This document shows positions 18,122 to 26,265 of a DNA stretch of 64,000 nucleotides, one piece after another. The position numbers and the translations under genes were made by a program. The notes under the pieces were generated by a model. The model saw nothing but the letters and a program-made list of their open reading frames with translations, was not told where the DNA came from and did no database searches. This DNA comes from Chitinivibrionales bacterium. Its GTDB lineage: Bacteria > Fibrobacterota > Chitinivibrionia > Chitinivibrionales > WJKA01. The stretch spans positions 108,862 through 172,861 of the forward strand of contig WJLW01000025.1 of NCBI GenBank assembly GCA_014728295.1, written 5' to 3'. Position 1 is the first letter of the stretch. Every line of letters starts with the position of its first letter.

Positions 18122-18334
18122 CTAAGATTCTTTGCCGGCTTTTGCGTAGCGCTTGCGGAAACGCTCGACACGACCCGCCGTATCAATCAACTTCTGTTTG
18201 CCGGTATAAAACGGGTGGCACTCGTTGCAGATTTCGATATGAGTGCTGTCGATAGTTGCCAGTGTTTCGATGACATTACCGCAGGAGCAGGTGAATTGAA
18301 CCGGCTTGTACTTGGGATGAATCTTGGGTTTCAT
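18122..18334 (-). CDS. rpmE: 50S ribosomal protein L31, zinc-binding form
   Basis: A 70-residue L31. The ATG at 18334 ([20 protein letters not shown]) follows AAGGAATTACAC. A longer in-frame reading back to 18454 lacks family similarity and is rejected. Cysteines in FTCSCGN and [12 protein letters not shown] form the zinc ribbon, so this is the C+ version. It lies at the head of the minus-strand block. The 248 bases up to the divergent TonB receptor gene must carry both promoters. Confidence 0.95.
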   Translation of the reverse strand: MKPKIHPKYKPVQFTCSCGNVIETLATIDSTHIEICNECHPFYTGKQKLIDTAGRVERFRKRYAKAGKES

Positions 18335-18582
18335 GTGTAATTCCTTCAATTTTGCTAACTTTTTGGATAATCTCTCTAAAATAACATAGTGATCTATGAT
18401 CTGGCAAATGAATATACGAATTGGATACTGATGATAGTGCGGTAATCCTCTCATTGAATGGTTGAATACACAGACCGGTTCAAGTGTTTATGCAATTCAT
18501 ATGAGATTAATTAAATTTATATATTCCTCATTTCGGGTTCCCCGCCCGCAACCGGCTCCTTCAGCCAGGAAGGCGAGACGTA

Positions 18583-20883
18583 ATGCCATCCATACTAAAT
18601 TTCAAGCGCTTAACATTGCTGCTGCTCTTTTTTCTTGCGCATTTATATGCCCAATCGGATTCGACCACCCACGAATTCTCTCAGGATAGTGAACCGGCAG
18701 AAGCCGCTGCCGACACTAGCGAAAATGACGGTGCCGGAGAGGATCAAAAGCCGATACGTGAACTAGATAAAATGATCGTTACCGCCACCAAAACCAATCG
18801 CCGGATGTCGGAAACTCCCGCCAGCGTCAGTGTGGTTGACCGCTGGGATATTGATAACTCCCCGGCGATGAGTGTTGAAGAACACCTCCATGAGAAAGCG
18901 GGAACAACGGTCATGCGCGTTACCGGCATTGGTGAAGGAATACCTTCCTTTGTGGGGCTGCGTGGGATTCCGGGAGCGTTTGCGGCTTCACGAACATTGA
19001 TTCTGGTTGATGGGATTCCGACTAATGTTGCCGGTACGCCATTCATGTTGCTGAATCTTATCCCGGCCCAGGCTATCGAGCAAATTGAACTTGTCAAGGG
19101 GCCGCAATCCAGCCTTTACGGAGCAAATGCCTTCGCTGGAGTTATAAATATTGTGACTCGGGAAGGTACAAAAGAGCCACAATTCGATGTCAACCTGGAA
19201 ACCGGTATACTCGACTACTGGAATCCAGCGGTCTGGAGTGGGGGAGGAAATGATAACGTATGGTACTCGTTTTCGGCCGGCTATCGAAATATCGACAATT
19301 ATTACGGTAGCGATTCGGTTTTCATTCGTCTGTCCGATGGTACTACAACAAAAAAGGTTGCCCGAAACAGGGATTACTGGGATTTCAGGAGCTTTGCAAA
19401 AGTTTCAGCTTTGCTCAGTGAAAAGTTGAAATTGACAAGCCATGCCCGTATTTTCCTCAGCGAATTGGGCTTTGGTGAAACCTTGCACCTGCGAGATTCA
19501 GCGGGTGGATATCTCCCGCCTGAGAAGCAGGCACCGATAAATACTGAAGGCCTGACGTTTTTAGTTGGATCGTACTTGAATTATTCAATCAGGACGAATA
19601 TTGATCTCATTCTGGGAGGTCACTATCGGCGTACAAACGGGAAGTTTCTTAATGAAGATGTAGACAGCCTGGCGACAAAACCGTTCTTTATAGGCGAAAT
19701 TGCCGATGAAGCAAACACTATCTATAAGAGAAGCTATTGGAAATCAAACGGCAATGACGTCATCCTTGAGGCCAAATCGCATGTGCGCTTGGGCAACCAT
19801 GTATTAACCGCCGGAATTGAGGCTTTGATTAATTCAATTCATTTCGGAGCTTCTACAAATGCACAGACCGGAGAACCTTTCAGCCATTCGTCCTCAACCG
19901 ATACAACTATCTTTAATTTAGGTGGTTTTTTGCAGGATGAATACAAGCCGGTAGATGAAGTAACTATACTGGCCGGTTTTCGCGTTGATGATCATTCAAG
20001 TTATCGTGTAGCTGTTTCACCCAAAGTCGGTGTTACCTGGAAACCGCTTGGATTTTTTCGCGTCAAAGGCTCGCTCGCCAGAGGGTTTCGTTCTCCTGCG
20101 CTAAGTGAGCTGCACATGCCCGATTTGACTGTGAAACCTGGTTTCGTCCTGAGGTCAAATCCCAACGTGACCCCCGAAGATATATGGGCAGCAGATGTTG
20201 GAATTGGCGTAGTTTACAAAAATTATGTCAAAGCGCAAGCTGATTATTTTTATAACTGGATGGAAGATCTGATAACGCCAGACATTCCAAAATCCTATAT
20301 TGGTGATGCACTTAGTGACGGAGCGATTACCCATAAGAATACCTCCAAAGCCTGGGGAGAAGGTATTGAAATCGAAACTGAAAGCCCGTTTTTTACCTGG
20401 TTTACGCCTTTTTTCAATTATGCTTATACTGTGACAAGAAATGAATCGGTTGCCAGAAAACAAAGGTATGAAGACGTCTATATCGGGCTGGACTATATAC
20501 CCGTTCACCGTGGCACCATTGGCTCCCGCATGCATGTTGAGCTGGGTAAAGCTTTGCTCACCGGTAAATACATGTTCACAAATACTGGGCCAAGGGGCGT
20601 GCTTAACTGGGAAAAATTGAATACTACCTTTGATCCAAACGATCCTTCGCCGCAGCCGCCAGGCATTATACTTGATAACGCACTAAACATACAGGATGTT
20701 TTGCCGCCATATACAATCCTGAGCGGATTCAAAAAGCATGACGTTTCCGTGGGGTTGCTCTACAATGACAGATACAAGCTTGGGTTAACAATTCAAAACA
20801 TTTCTAACGAAGAATATCTTGAGCATGTCAACAGTTCCGCTCCTCGCCGTCTGATTTGGTTGGATGCCGGAATAAGGTTCTAA
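18583..20883 (+). CDS. TonB-dependent outer-membrane receptor
   Basis: A 766-residue receptor with a signal peptide (MPSILNFKRLTLLLLFFLAHLYA) and AAGGCGAG upstream of its ATG. Residues about 60-180 are the plug domain: KMIVTATKTNRRMSETPASV, LRGIPGAFAASRTLILVDG, and VKGPQSSLYGANAFAGVINI. The remaining 580 residues alternate aromatic beta-strands typical of the 22-stranded barrel, ending LIWLDAGIRF with the terminal Phe that the BAM complex recognises. A TonB box is possible in the KMIVTAT strand. The substrate is unknown; no iron, cobalamin or sugar gene is beside it. The gene is divergent from rpmE and convergent with a small lipoprotein gene. Confidence 0.95.
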   Translation: MPSILNFKRLTLLLLFFLAHLYAQSDSTTHEFSQDSEPAEAAADTSENDGAGEDQKPIRELDKMIVTATKTNRRMSETPASVSVVDRWDIDNSPAMSVEEHLHEKAGTTVMRVTGIGEGIPSFVGLRGIPGAFAASRTLILVDGIPTNVAGTPFMLLNLIPAQAIEQIELVKGPQSSLYGANAFAGVINIVTREGTKEPQFDVNLETGILDYWNPAVWSGGGNDNVWYSFSAGYRNIDNYYGSDSVFIRLSDGTTTKKVARNRDYWDFRSFAKVSALLSEKLKLTSHARIFLSELGFGETLHLRDSAGGYLPPEKQAPINTEGLTFLVGSYLNYSIRTNIDLILGGHYRRTNGKFLNEDVDSLATKPFFIGEIADEANTIYKRSYWKSNGNDVILEAKSHVRLGNHVLTAGIEALINSIHFGASTNAQTGEPFSHSSSTDTTIFNLGGFLQDEYKPVDEVTILAGFRVDDHSSYRVAVSPKVGVTWKPLGFFRVKGSLARGFRSPALSELHMPDLTVKPGFVLRSNPNVTPEDIWAADVGIGVVYKNYVKAQADYFYNWMEDLITPDIPKSYIGDALSDGAITHKNTSKAWGEGIEIETESPFFTWFTPFFNYAYTVTRNESVARKQRYEDVYIGLDYIPVHRGTIGSRMHVELGKALLTGKYMFTNTGPRGVLNWEKLNTTFDPNDPSPQPPGIILDNALNIQDVLPPYTILSGFKKHDVSVGLLYNDRYKLGLTIQNISNEEYLEHVNSSAPRRLIWLDAGIRF

Positions 20884-20916
20884 AGGGAATTAACTACTTT
20901 GTTACTTGCGCTTAAT

Positions 20917-21444
20917 TCAGTTCTGCCTCTCCATTTCTACAACCGGCATAAAAAAGCCGGCTGTTTTGACAATTGCGCTGTCTCCAATAATTGCAAATGC
21001 TACTGGTTCCAAATCTTTGAATGCAACGTTCCATGTCGAATCAATTATATCGACGTGGACCGGAATTGCATCTCCGCAATCGAATGGAATAATTATCTTT
21101 GCAGAATCCCGTCGACAATTGCTTCCTGCGAAATTAATTGTGTCTTTTGCTGCATTGAGACTCCATTGCCCCTGATGATAAAACAAAGAGTCACCGGCTC
21201 CACTTTCAACATACAGATTGTATTCAGTATTGGCATCCATGATTTCCATGGATAGTGACATTTGTCCTGGTGGGTTTGTTGTCACATCCGGCATTGCCCC
21301 CAGCCATAAACCGACAACCGGCTCTATCGTTTGACCAGTCGTATCACCCATCTTCGCATCATCCGGATCCGTTCCATTATCGCAATAAAAAACCATCATT
21401 GAAGCCAACAGCACTGCCAGTTTTACCAACAATCCCTTTTTCAT
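20917..21444 (-). CDS. Small lipoprotein of unknown function
   Basis: A 175-residue protein with a lipoprotein signal (MKKGLLVKLAVLLASMMVFYC; Cys21, with an unusual aromatic at -1) and an acidic linker after the cysteine (DNGTDPDDAK). The mature part is a small beta-rich domain with the segments GLWLGAMPDV, NLYVESGAGDSLFYHQGQWSLN and VHVDIIDSTWNVAF, resembling calycin- or lipocalin-like lipoproteins in style only. I do not recognise the family. The start follows GAGG 5 bases upstream. Confidence 0.7.
   Translation of the reverse strand: MKKGLLVKLAVLLASMMVFYCDNGTDPDDAKMGDTTGQTIEPVVGLWLGAMPDVTTNPPGQMSLSMEIMDANTEYNLYVESGAGDSLFYHQGQWSLNAAKDTINFAGSNCRRDSAKIIIPFDCGDAIPVHVDIIDSTWNVAFKDLEPVAFAIIGDSAIVKTAGFFMPVVEMERQN
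20939..20967 (+). terminator. Terminator-like hairpin behind the TonB receptor gene
   Basis: ACAACCGGC (20939-20947) and GCCGGCTGT (20956-20964) pair with one mismatch around an A-rich 8-base loop, followed by TTT. It lies 55 bases after the receptor stop codon, inside the end of the convergent lipoprotein gene. It would stop plus-strand transcription; on the minus strand it is simply coding sequence. Confidence 0.5.
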
Positions 21445-21616
21445 AACCTCGGGTCCTTCCTGAAAATGATGAAATTATCACCTTTCAGTACCTGTAGTTA
21501 CGTAATATACGATCCAATCCTTTGATATTCACAAATTTATCGACGAGAGTGTGAACGCCGGGGCAGCGAAAAGCAGGCCTGGCCGGCCCGACTTATGAGC
21601 AGCACCCACTTTTCAA

Positions 21617-21646
21617 TTGAGCATTTTGTTATTTTCAATGTAGTAT
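21617..21646 (+). promoter_or_regulatory. Candidate sigma70-type promoter of the gmk operon
   Basis: TTGAGC (21617-21622) and TAGTAT (21641-21646) are separated by 18 bases, directly before the Shine-Dalgarno GAGGAA and the ATG at 21665. The predicted start of transcription leaves a very short leader of about 12 bases, so the call is tentative. The rest of the 220-base gap (21445-21616) shows no gene. Confidence 0.4.
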
Positions 21647-21664
21647 CTTAACCCGAGGAACCGA

Positions 21665-21862
21665 ATGTTTCTGCACTATTTCATCCCTGTTGCCTTGTTT
21701 GCGGTGATGTTTATCATGTTTCTGGTAATAAGCAAAACCATGAATAACATCATTAATCAGCTTGCAAAGCTGGAGTATATATTGAAAAAGGAGCAGGAGT
21801 TCCACGTGGAAGTCAAGGAAATCAAGCAATTGCTGAATGAAGAGGGGGATGATGAGGATTAG
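21665..21862 (+). CDS. Small single-pass membrane protein with coiled coil
   Basis: A 65-residue protein with a good ribosome-binding site (GAGGAACCG before the ATG). Residues 4-24 are one membrane helix (YFIPVALFAVMFIMFLVI). The rest is an amphipathic, charged helix likely to form a coiled coil (INQLAKLEYILKKEQEFHVEV, then KEIKQLL), ending in an acidic tail. I do not recognise the family. It heads the probable gmk-FHA transporter-kinase operon, 45 bases before gmk. Size and architecture suggest an accessory or scaffold subunit. Confidence 0.72.
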   Translation: MFLHYFIPVALFAVMFIMFLVISKTMNNIINQLAKLEYILKKEQEFHVEVKEIKQLLNEEGDDED

Positions 21863-21907
21863 CCGGGCAGCGAGCTGTTTTCGAATGCACAGCGCAACAG
21901 GCAAACG

Positions 21908-22480
21908 ATGAAAAAAGGAAAAATTATTGTTGTTTCCGCAGCTTCTGGCGCGGGTAAGACTACATTGCTCAGCCATGTGGTAGAGCGCATACCGCATGTT
22001 GTGTACTCTATCTCTGCCACCACCCGTCCGCCCCGCGAGCATGAAAAACACGGCGTGCATTATTTCTTCATGTCAAAGGAGACCTTCGAACGCAAAATAG
22101 TCGAAAATGCCTTTGCCGAATGGCAAGAAGTGCACGGCAATTATTACGGAACTCCGCGTGAATTTATCGATGCAACGGTGACGTCGAGTAAGCATATTAT
22201 TATGGATATCGACGTATACGGCAAGAAAGAATTTGATCGGGACTATCCCGAAGCTGTCGGTATCTTCGTGCGTCCGCCATCTATGGATGAACTGGAAAAA
22301 CGCCTGCGAGACCGCAATACCGATGCTGAAGAGGTAATTCAAACGCGTTTGAAAAATGCCCGGGATGAAATGGCCTTTGCCGAGAAGCAGGGTAAATACG
22401 AGTATGTTTTGATAAATGATTATCTGCAGCAGGCCCGACGCGACATGATGACCATCGTAACCAACATCATTGCCGGTTGA
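21908..22480 (+). CDS. gmk: Guanylate kinase
   Basis: A 190-residue enzyme that phosphorylates GMP to GDP. It has the P-loop SAASGAGKTTLL at residues 10-20, the GMP-binding region SISATTRPPREHEKHGVHYFF, and EVHGNYYGTP. The length is slightly short of the E. coli enzyme but all motifs are intact. It ends 10 bases before the start of the FHA-ABC transporter gene, which indicates one transcript. In many bacteria gmk pairs with rpoZ; that is not seen here. Confidence 0.96.
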   Translation: MKKGKIIVVSAASGAGKTTLLSHVVERIPHVVYSISATTRPPREHEKHGVHYFFMSKETFERKIVENAFAEWQEVHGNYYGTPREFIDATVTSSKHIIMDIDVYGKKEFDRDYPEAVGIFVRPPSMDELEKRLRDRNTDAEEVIQTRLKNARDEMAFAEKQGKYEYVLINDYLQQARRDMMTIVTNIIAG

Positions 22481-22490
22481 TAATAGCCTG

Positions 22491-24686
22491 ATGATGGAAA
22501 CCGCTCTTTCACAGCCCCAAAAGTTCAAATACCAGGATCAAACCATAACTATCGGGAGAGACTCTGATTGCGACATAGCCGTGCATGGCGTCGGGATTTC
22601 GCGTGTGCATGCTTACGTCCTCGTTTCCAGAAATAATGTAGTTATCACCGACAACGAAAGCTCTTTTGGGCTGAGGGTTAATGGTCAAAAGGTTGCTTCA
22701 CGGCACTTGAAGCATGAAGATGTCCTCGTTCTGGGCGTCATGCAGTTTCGGTGTGAATGTAAAGAGCAGTATTTCCGGCTGATCCCCTTTCGCGCTAAGC
22801 ACGAAACAACCATGGCCCGGACTTTTGCCAAACCGGCAAAGGATACTTTTGTTATCGGCCGGGACAGCAGCAACCGCATTCAGATTAACCACCCGCTCGT
22901 ATCCCGCTTTCACGCCAAATATAGCTGCAATGATTACGGCGAGCGCTACATCAAAGATCTCAAAAGCACTAATGGCACCTATGTCAACGGCAAGCGTGTC
23001 AAACTGGCCGCGCTTGTCGAAGGAGATGTCGTCCAGATCGGGCCGCATCGACTGACCCTGGTCAATGGCGAACTGACCCAGACCGACGACAGCAATCGCA
23101 TCAAACTCGAAGCGGTTAACCTTACGGTACGCCACCGCGACAAACTGCTGCTGAATAATATCTCACTGACCATTCATCCCGGAGAATTCGTTGCCATTCT
23201 GGGGCCATCCGGCGCCGGCAAGACAACTCTGGCGCGGGCCTTGACCGGACAAATTGCAATCGAAAGCGGACAGGTGCTCTTTAACGGCCTTGCCATGCGC
23301 AGTTTTTTTTCGGCATTTTCCTCGCGTATCGGCTATGTTGCCCAGCAGAATATGCTGCACAGCGAATTGACGGTGGCTGAATCGTTTAGCGAGCAAGCCC
23401 TGCTGCGTTTGCCCGGAGACAACCGTCCCGAAGAACGGCAATCTCGCATAAGTGAAGTGGTTGAGCTGCTCGATCTCAGACAGGTGATTGATAACCGGAT
23501 CAGCCGCCTCTCCGGTGGTGAGGCAAAGCGGGTGCATCTGGGCATCGAACTGCTCTCATCGCCAACGTTGATATTTCTGGATGAACCGCTTGCCGGGCTC
23601 GATACCGGGCTGGTGCGTAAATTCATGGAGTTGTTTCGCAAAATCAGTGAAAAAGGTCACACGCTGTTGCTGACCACCCATGCATTGGAGCAAATTAACT
23701 TGTGCGACCGAATCATATTTATCAACAAAGGCGCGGCAATCTACAATGGCCCTCCGGCACAGTTGGCAAAGACCTTTGGACTCGAATCGCTGGGGCAAAT
23801 ATACGAAACCGTGCGCGAGCAGAAGTCCAATACTAGGCTGATCAAACAGGTTGAAAGCAGTCTGGACACAACCATGCAGACTTCGCGAGATATCACCGAA
23901 TACACCGCGGCAAAATATACAACCGATGTGCGCCTTGAGCGCCCGAAAGGAGCAGCATTCGGCAAGCAACTGGGTGTGCTGGTCAAGCGCTATCTCAGGA
24001 TTCTCATCCGTGACTATAAAAATCTCGGCTTACTTATCATTCAGGCCCCGCTCATAGCGTCGCTGCTGGTATTCGTTTTCAACAGAGACTCATCGTTTTT
24101 ACCGCTGTCGTTTTACTTTTGCGTATCCATATCGGCGATCTGGATCGGCGGGATGAATTCGGTGCGTGAAATTTCACGGGAGTGTGAGAGCTTTATGCGG
24201 GAATACCGCGCGGGGATGTCCTCCTATGCATATCTTGCCTCGAAGATTCTGGTTTTCAGTAGCTTGTCGCTTCTGCAGGCGCTCTTCTTCGGTTTCTGCC
24301 TGAGCAGCATGTTTCTCTATTTCGATCTTCGCGTTGACTATCTGGTATTGATTTGTGCCGCAACTATTGCGGGATCGTTGCTGGGATTGTGCATCAGCAT
24401 GCTTTCCGGGAATGTCAAACGATCAATCAGTTGGCTGCCGATAATATTCATTCCCCAGATTTTCTTCTCCGGCATACTCATTCCATTTGACCGTATGAGC
24501 GATGTCGGCAAAGCCCTTTCTCTCCTGACTATTGCACGTCCGATCTTTTCACTCTTCAAGCGTTCCTGCTTTCTGGATCAGTCGGTCTGGGTCTGGAGTG
24601 ACTGGAGGGTGCTAATTTTCCAGATAGCCGGATTAATTATTTTACTATTCCTCGGTCTGTTCGGTCGCTGTGCGGCGAAGAGCTGA
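22491..24686 (+). CDS. ABC transporter (ABCG-like half-transporter) with two N-terminal FHA domains
   Basis: A 731-residue fusion starting at ATGATG 22491. FHA domain 1 (about 10-85) has TIGRDSDCDIAVHG and GISRVHAYV. FHA domain 2 (about 105-185) has VIGRDSSNRIQINH, SRFHAKYS and STNGTYVNGKRV. Both keep the Arg, Ser-x-x-His and Asn residues that bind phosphothreonine. The ABC domain (about 200-420) has Walker A GPSGAGKTTLA, signature LSGGEAKRVHLG, Walker B LIFLDEPLAGLD and the H-loop TTHAL. Residues 485-731 are an ABC2-type permease with about six helices. The kinase gene 26 bases downstream is the obvious source of phosphothreonine, so export gated by phosphorylation is likely. The substrate is unknown. 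Confidence 0.92.
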   Translation: MMETALSQPQKFKYQDQTITIGRDSDCDIAVHGVGISRVHAYVLVSRNNVVITDNESSFGLRVNGQKVASRHLKHEDVLVLGVMQFRCECKEQYFRLIPFRAKHETTMARTFAKPAKDTFVIGRDSSNRIQINHPLVSRFHAKYSCNDYGERYIKDLKSTNGTYVNGKRVKLAALVEGDVVQIGPHRLTLVNGELTQTDDSNRIKLEAVNLTVRHRDKLLLNNISLTIHPGEFVAILGPSGAGKTTLARALTGQIAIESGQVLFNGLAMRSFFSAFSSRIGYVAQQNMLHSELTVAESFSEQALLRLPGDNRPEERQSRISEVVELLDLRQVIDNRISRLSGGEAKRVHLGIELLSSPTLIFLDEPLAGLDTGLVRKFMELFRKISEKGHTLLLTTHALEQINLCDRIIFINKGAAIYNGPPAQLAKTFGLESLGQIYETVREQKSNTRLIKQVESSLDTTMQTSRDITEYTAAKYTTDVRLERPKGAAFGKQLGVLVKRYLRILIRDYKNLGLLIIQAPLIASLLVFVFNRDSSFLPLSFYFCVSISAIWIGGMNSVREISRECESFMREYRAGMSSYAYLASKILVFSSLSLLQALFFGFCLSSMFLYFDLRVDYLVLICAATIAGSLLGLCISMLSGNVKRSISWLPIIFIPQIFFSGILIPFDRMSDVGKALSLLTIARPIFSLFKRSCFLDQSVWVWSDWRVLIFQIAGLIILLFLGLFGRCAAKS

Positions 24687-24712
24687 CGTTCAATCAAGTG
24701 AAGGTAACTCGT

Positions 24713-25810
24713 GTGAGCAATAAGTCCGAAAATTTCAACTGGCTGCCCGAGCGCATCGGCAAATACAAAATAGAAAAAGTGCTTGGCATGGGCGGCATGG
24801 GCGTAATTTATACCGCTAAGCAGGAGCCCCTCAATCGGACGGTAGCGCTTAAAGTATTGCAGCCGATGTCCGGCCACAGCGAGGAGGCCAAAAAAAGGTT
24901 CGAGATCGAAGCACAGGCCGTCTCCCGGCTGGAGCATCAGAATATTGTTCAGCTCTATGAGTACGGACAGGAAGAAAGTTATACCTTTTTTGCCATGCAA
25001 TTTATTGACGGAGAAAATCTCTCACAGCGAATTCACGGCAAAAAAGTAATGACCTTCGGAGAAATGATCGACATTTCAAAGCAGATATGCCGGGCGTTGC
25101 GCTATGCCCACGGCAAAGAGGTCATTCATCGGGACATCAAGCCGCAGAATGTATTGATTGACAAAGGCGGATTGGCTCACCTTACCGATTTTGGCATTGC
25201 CAAAGTTTTCTCGGGCGGTGACATAACCATGACCGGTGTCGCCGTTGGGACTCCCGAATACATGTCTCCCGAGCAGGCGGAGGGACGCCGGCCGGATGCG
25301 CAAACCGATATTTATTCGCTGGGTATTCTCATGTACGAAATGGCGACCAAATCGCCGCCTTTTACGGGCGAGAATCCGGTTTCGATTGCCTACAAGCAGG
25401 TGCACGAAATTGCGGCGCCCCCGTCAATCAAGCGCAAAGATATTCCCAAAAGGCTCGAATTGATCATACTCAAAGCATTGAAAAAAGACAAAGGCAAGCG
25501 CTATGCCACAATCGACGAAATGCTGAATGATCTTGACTCGGTAGATGTCGACGAAAAGGTCGAACGTCAGACGCTCAGTTTCCTGTCCAGTAAGAAGAAA
25601 GAAAGCAAACCCACCCGCGGCATCAAAGAGAAGCGCATCACCGACCGCCGCATGGGAGACCGTCGCTTTGGAAGGAATGCCCGGCAGACGGGTATTAATT
25701 TGTTCTGTGCAGAGTTCTGGATCGAATCCTGGCGTACCCAATCGTTGTCAATCGTGCTCTGGCTGATGACGATGCTGATTCTCCTTTTACACTTCGTCAA
25801 CCATCCATAG
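24713..25810 (+). CDS. Membrane-anchored serine/threonine protein kinase
   Basis: A 365-residue Hanks-type kinase. GTG 24713 is preferred over GTG 24698 because AAGG lies about 8 bases upstream. The glycine loop is LGMGGMGVIY, the ATP lysine VALKVLQ, the catalytic loop VIHRDIKPQNVLID, the metal motif DFGIAKVF, and the activation segment has GTPEYMSPEQAEG; all are intact, so it should be active. A basic juxtamembrane region (about 285-320) leads to one C-terminal helix (SIVLWLMTMLILLLHFV) that holds the kinase at the inner membrane with almost no outside domain. This differs from PknB-type kinases, which carry sensor domains. It sits directly after the double-FHA transporter gene, its likely substrate. 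Confidence 0.93.
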   Translation: MSNKSENFNWLPERIGKYKIEKVLGMGGMGVIYTAKQEPLNRTVALKVLQPMSGHSEEAKKRFEIEAQAVSRLEHQNIVQLYEYGQEESYTFFAMQFIDGENLSQRIHGKKVMTFGEMIDISKQICRALRYAHGKEVIHRDIKPQNVLIDKGGLAHLTDFGIAKVFSGGDITMTGVAVGTPEYMSPEQAEGRRPDAQTDIYSLGILMYEMATKSPPFTGENPVSIAYKQVHEIAAPPSIKRKDIPKRLELIILKALKKDKGKRYATIDEMLNDLDSVDVDEKVERQTLSFLSSKKKESKPTRGIKEKRITDRRMGDRRFGRNARQTGINLFCAEFWIESWRTQSLSIVLWLMTMLILLLHFVNHP

Positions 25811-25813
25811 CCG

Positions 25814-26161
25814 GTGAATACGCGCAAAAGAGGAGCTGCCGGGGAAGAGAGGGCTGCAGAATACCTTCTGCAAAAAGGCTATCGCATCGTATCACGCAAC
25901 TATGAAACAAAGGATGGAGAAATCGACTGCATAGCGCAGGATGCCGATGGAACGCTGGTATTTGTCGAGGTTAAATGCGCGCACGGCAGATCAATGGGTA
26001 ATCCGCTCTTTCGTGTCAATCGCAGAAAGCAAGTGCAACTGGCGAAAATGGCCAGGCGCTACCTCTACGAGCATGCTTTGAGCACCCACCCCTGTCGATT
26101 TGATGCCATCGCCGTCATGCCCGATAAGATCGATCATCTTCGCAACGCTTTCCTGGCTTGA
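25814..26161 (+). CDS. UPF0102 (YraN-like) nuclease-fold protein
   Basis: A 115-residue YraN family protein starting at GTG 25814, three bases after the kinase stop. There is no Shine-Dalgarno, so translation is probably coupled. It shows GAAGEERAAEYLLQKGY, DGEIDCIAQD and VFVEVKCA, the Glu/Asp/Glu-x-Lys set of an endonuclease-like fold. Its exact role is not established in any organism; links to DNA uptake or recombination are suggested. It ends the plus-strand operon; 104 bases follow before the GH2 gene. Confidence 0.9.
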   Translation: MNTRKRGAAGEERAAEYLLQKGYRIVSRNYETKDGEIDCIAQDADGTLVFVEVKCAHGRSMGNPLFRVNRRKQVQLAKMARRYLYEHALSTHPCRFDAIAVMPDKIDHLRNAFLA

Positions 26162-26237
26162 CGCATAAACATTCATGTCATGCCGTTTTTGCGAATTATT
26201 CGAATGGAGATTGGTAACCTGCTGGGCGGGCGAGAAG

Positions 26238-26264
26238 CTATCCTTGAAAGGATTAGCAGGATAG
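26238..26264 (+). promoter_or_regulatory. Hairpin that can hide the GH2 ribosome-binding site
   Basis: The Shine-Dalgarno AGGATAG (26258-26264) just before the ATG at 26266 is the exact reverse complement of CTATCCT at 26238-26244. The same upstream arm can instead pair with AGGAT at 26249-26253. Two competing foldings of this kind could tune translation, but short matches also arise by chance. Confidence 0.3.
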
Positions 26265-26265
26265 T

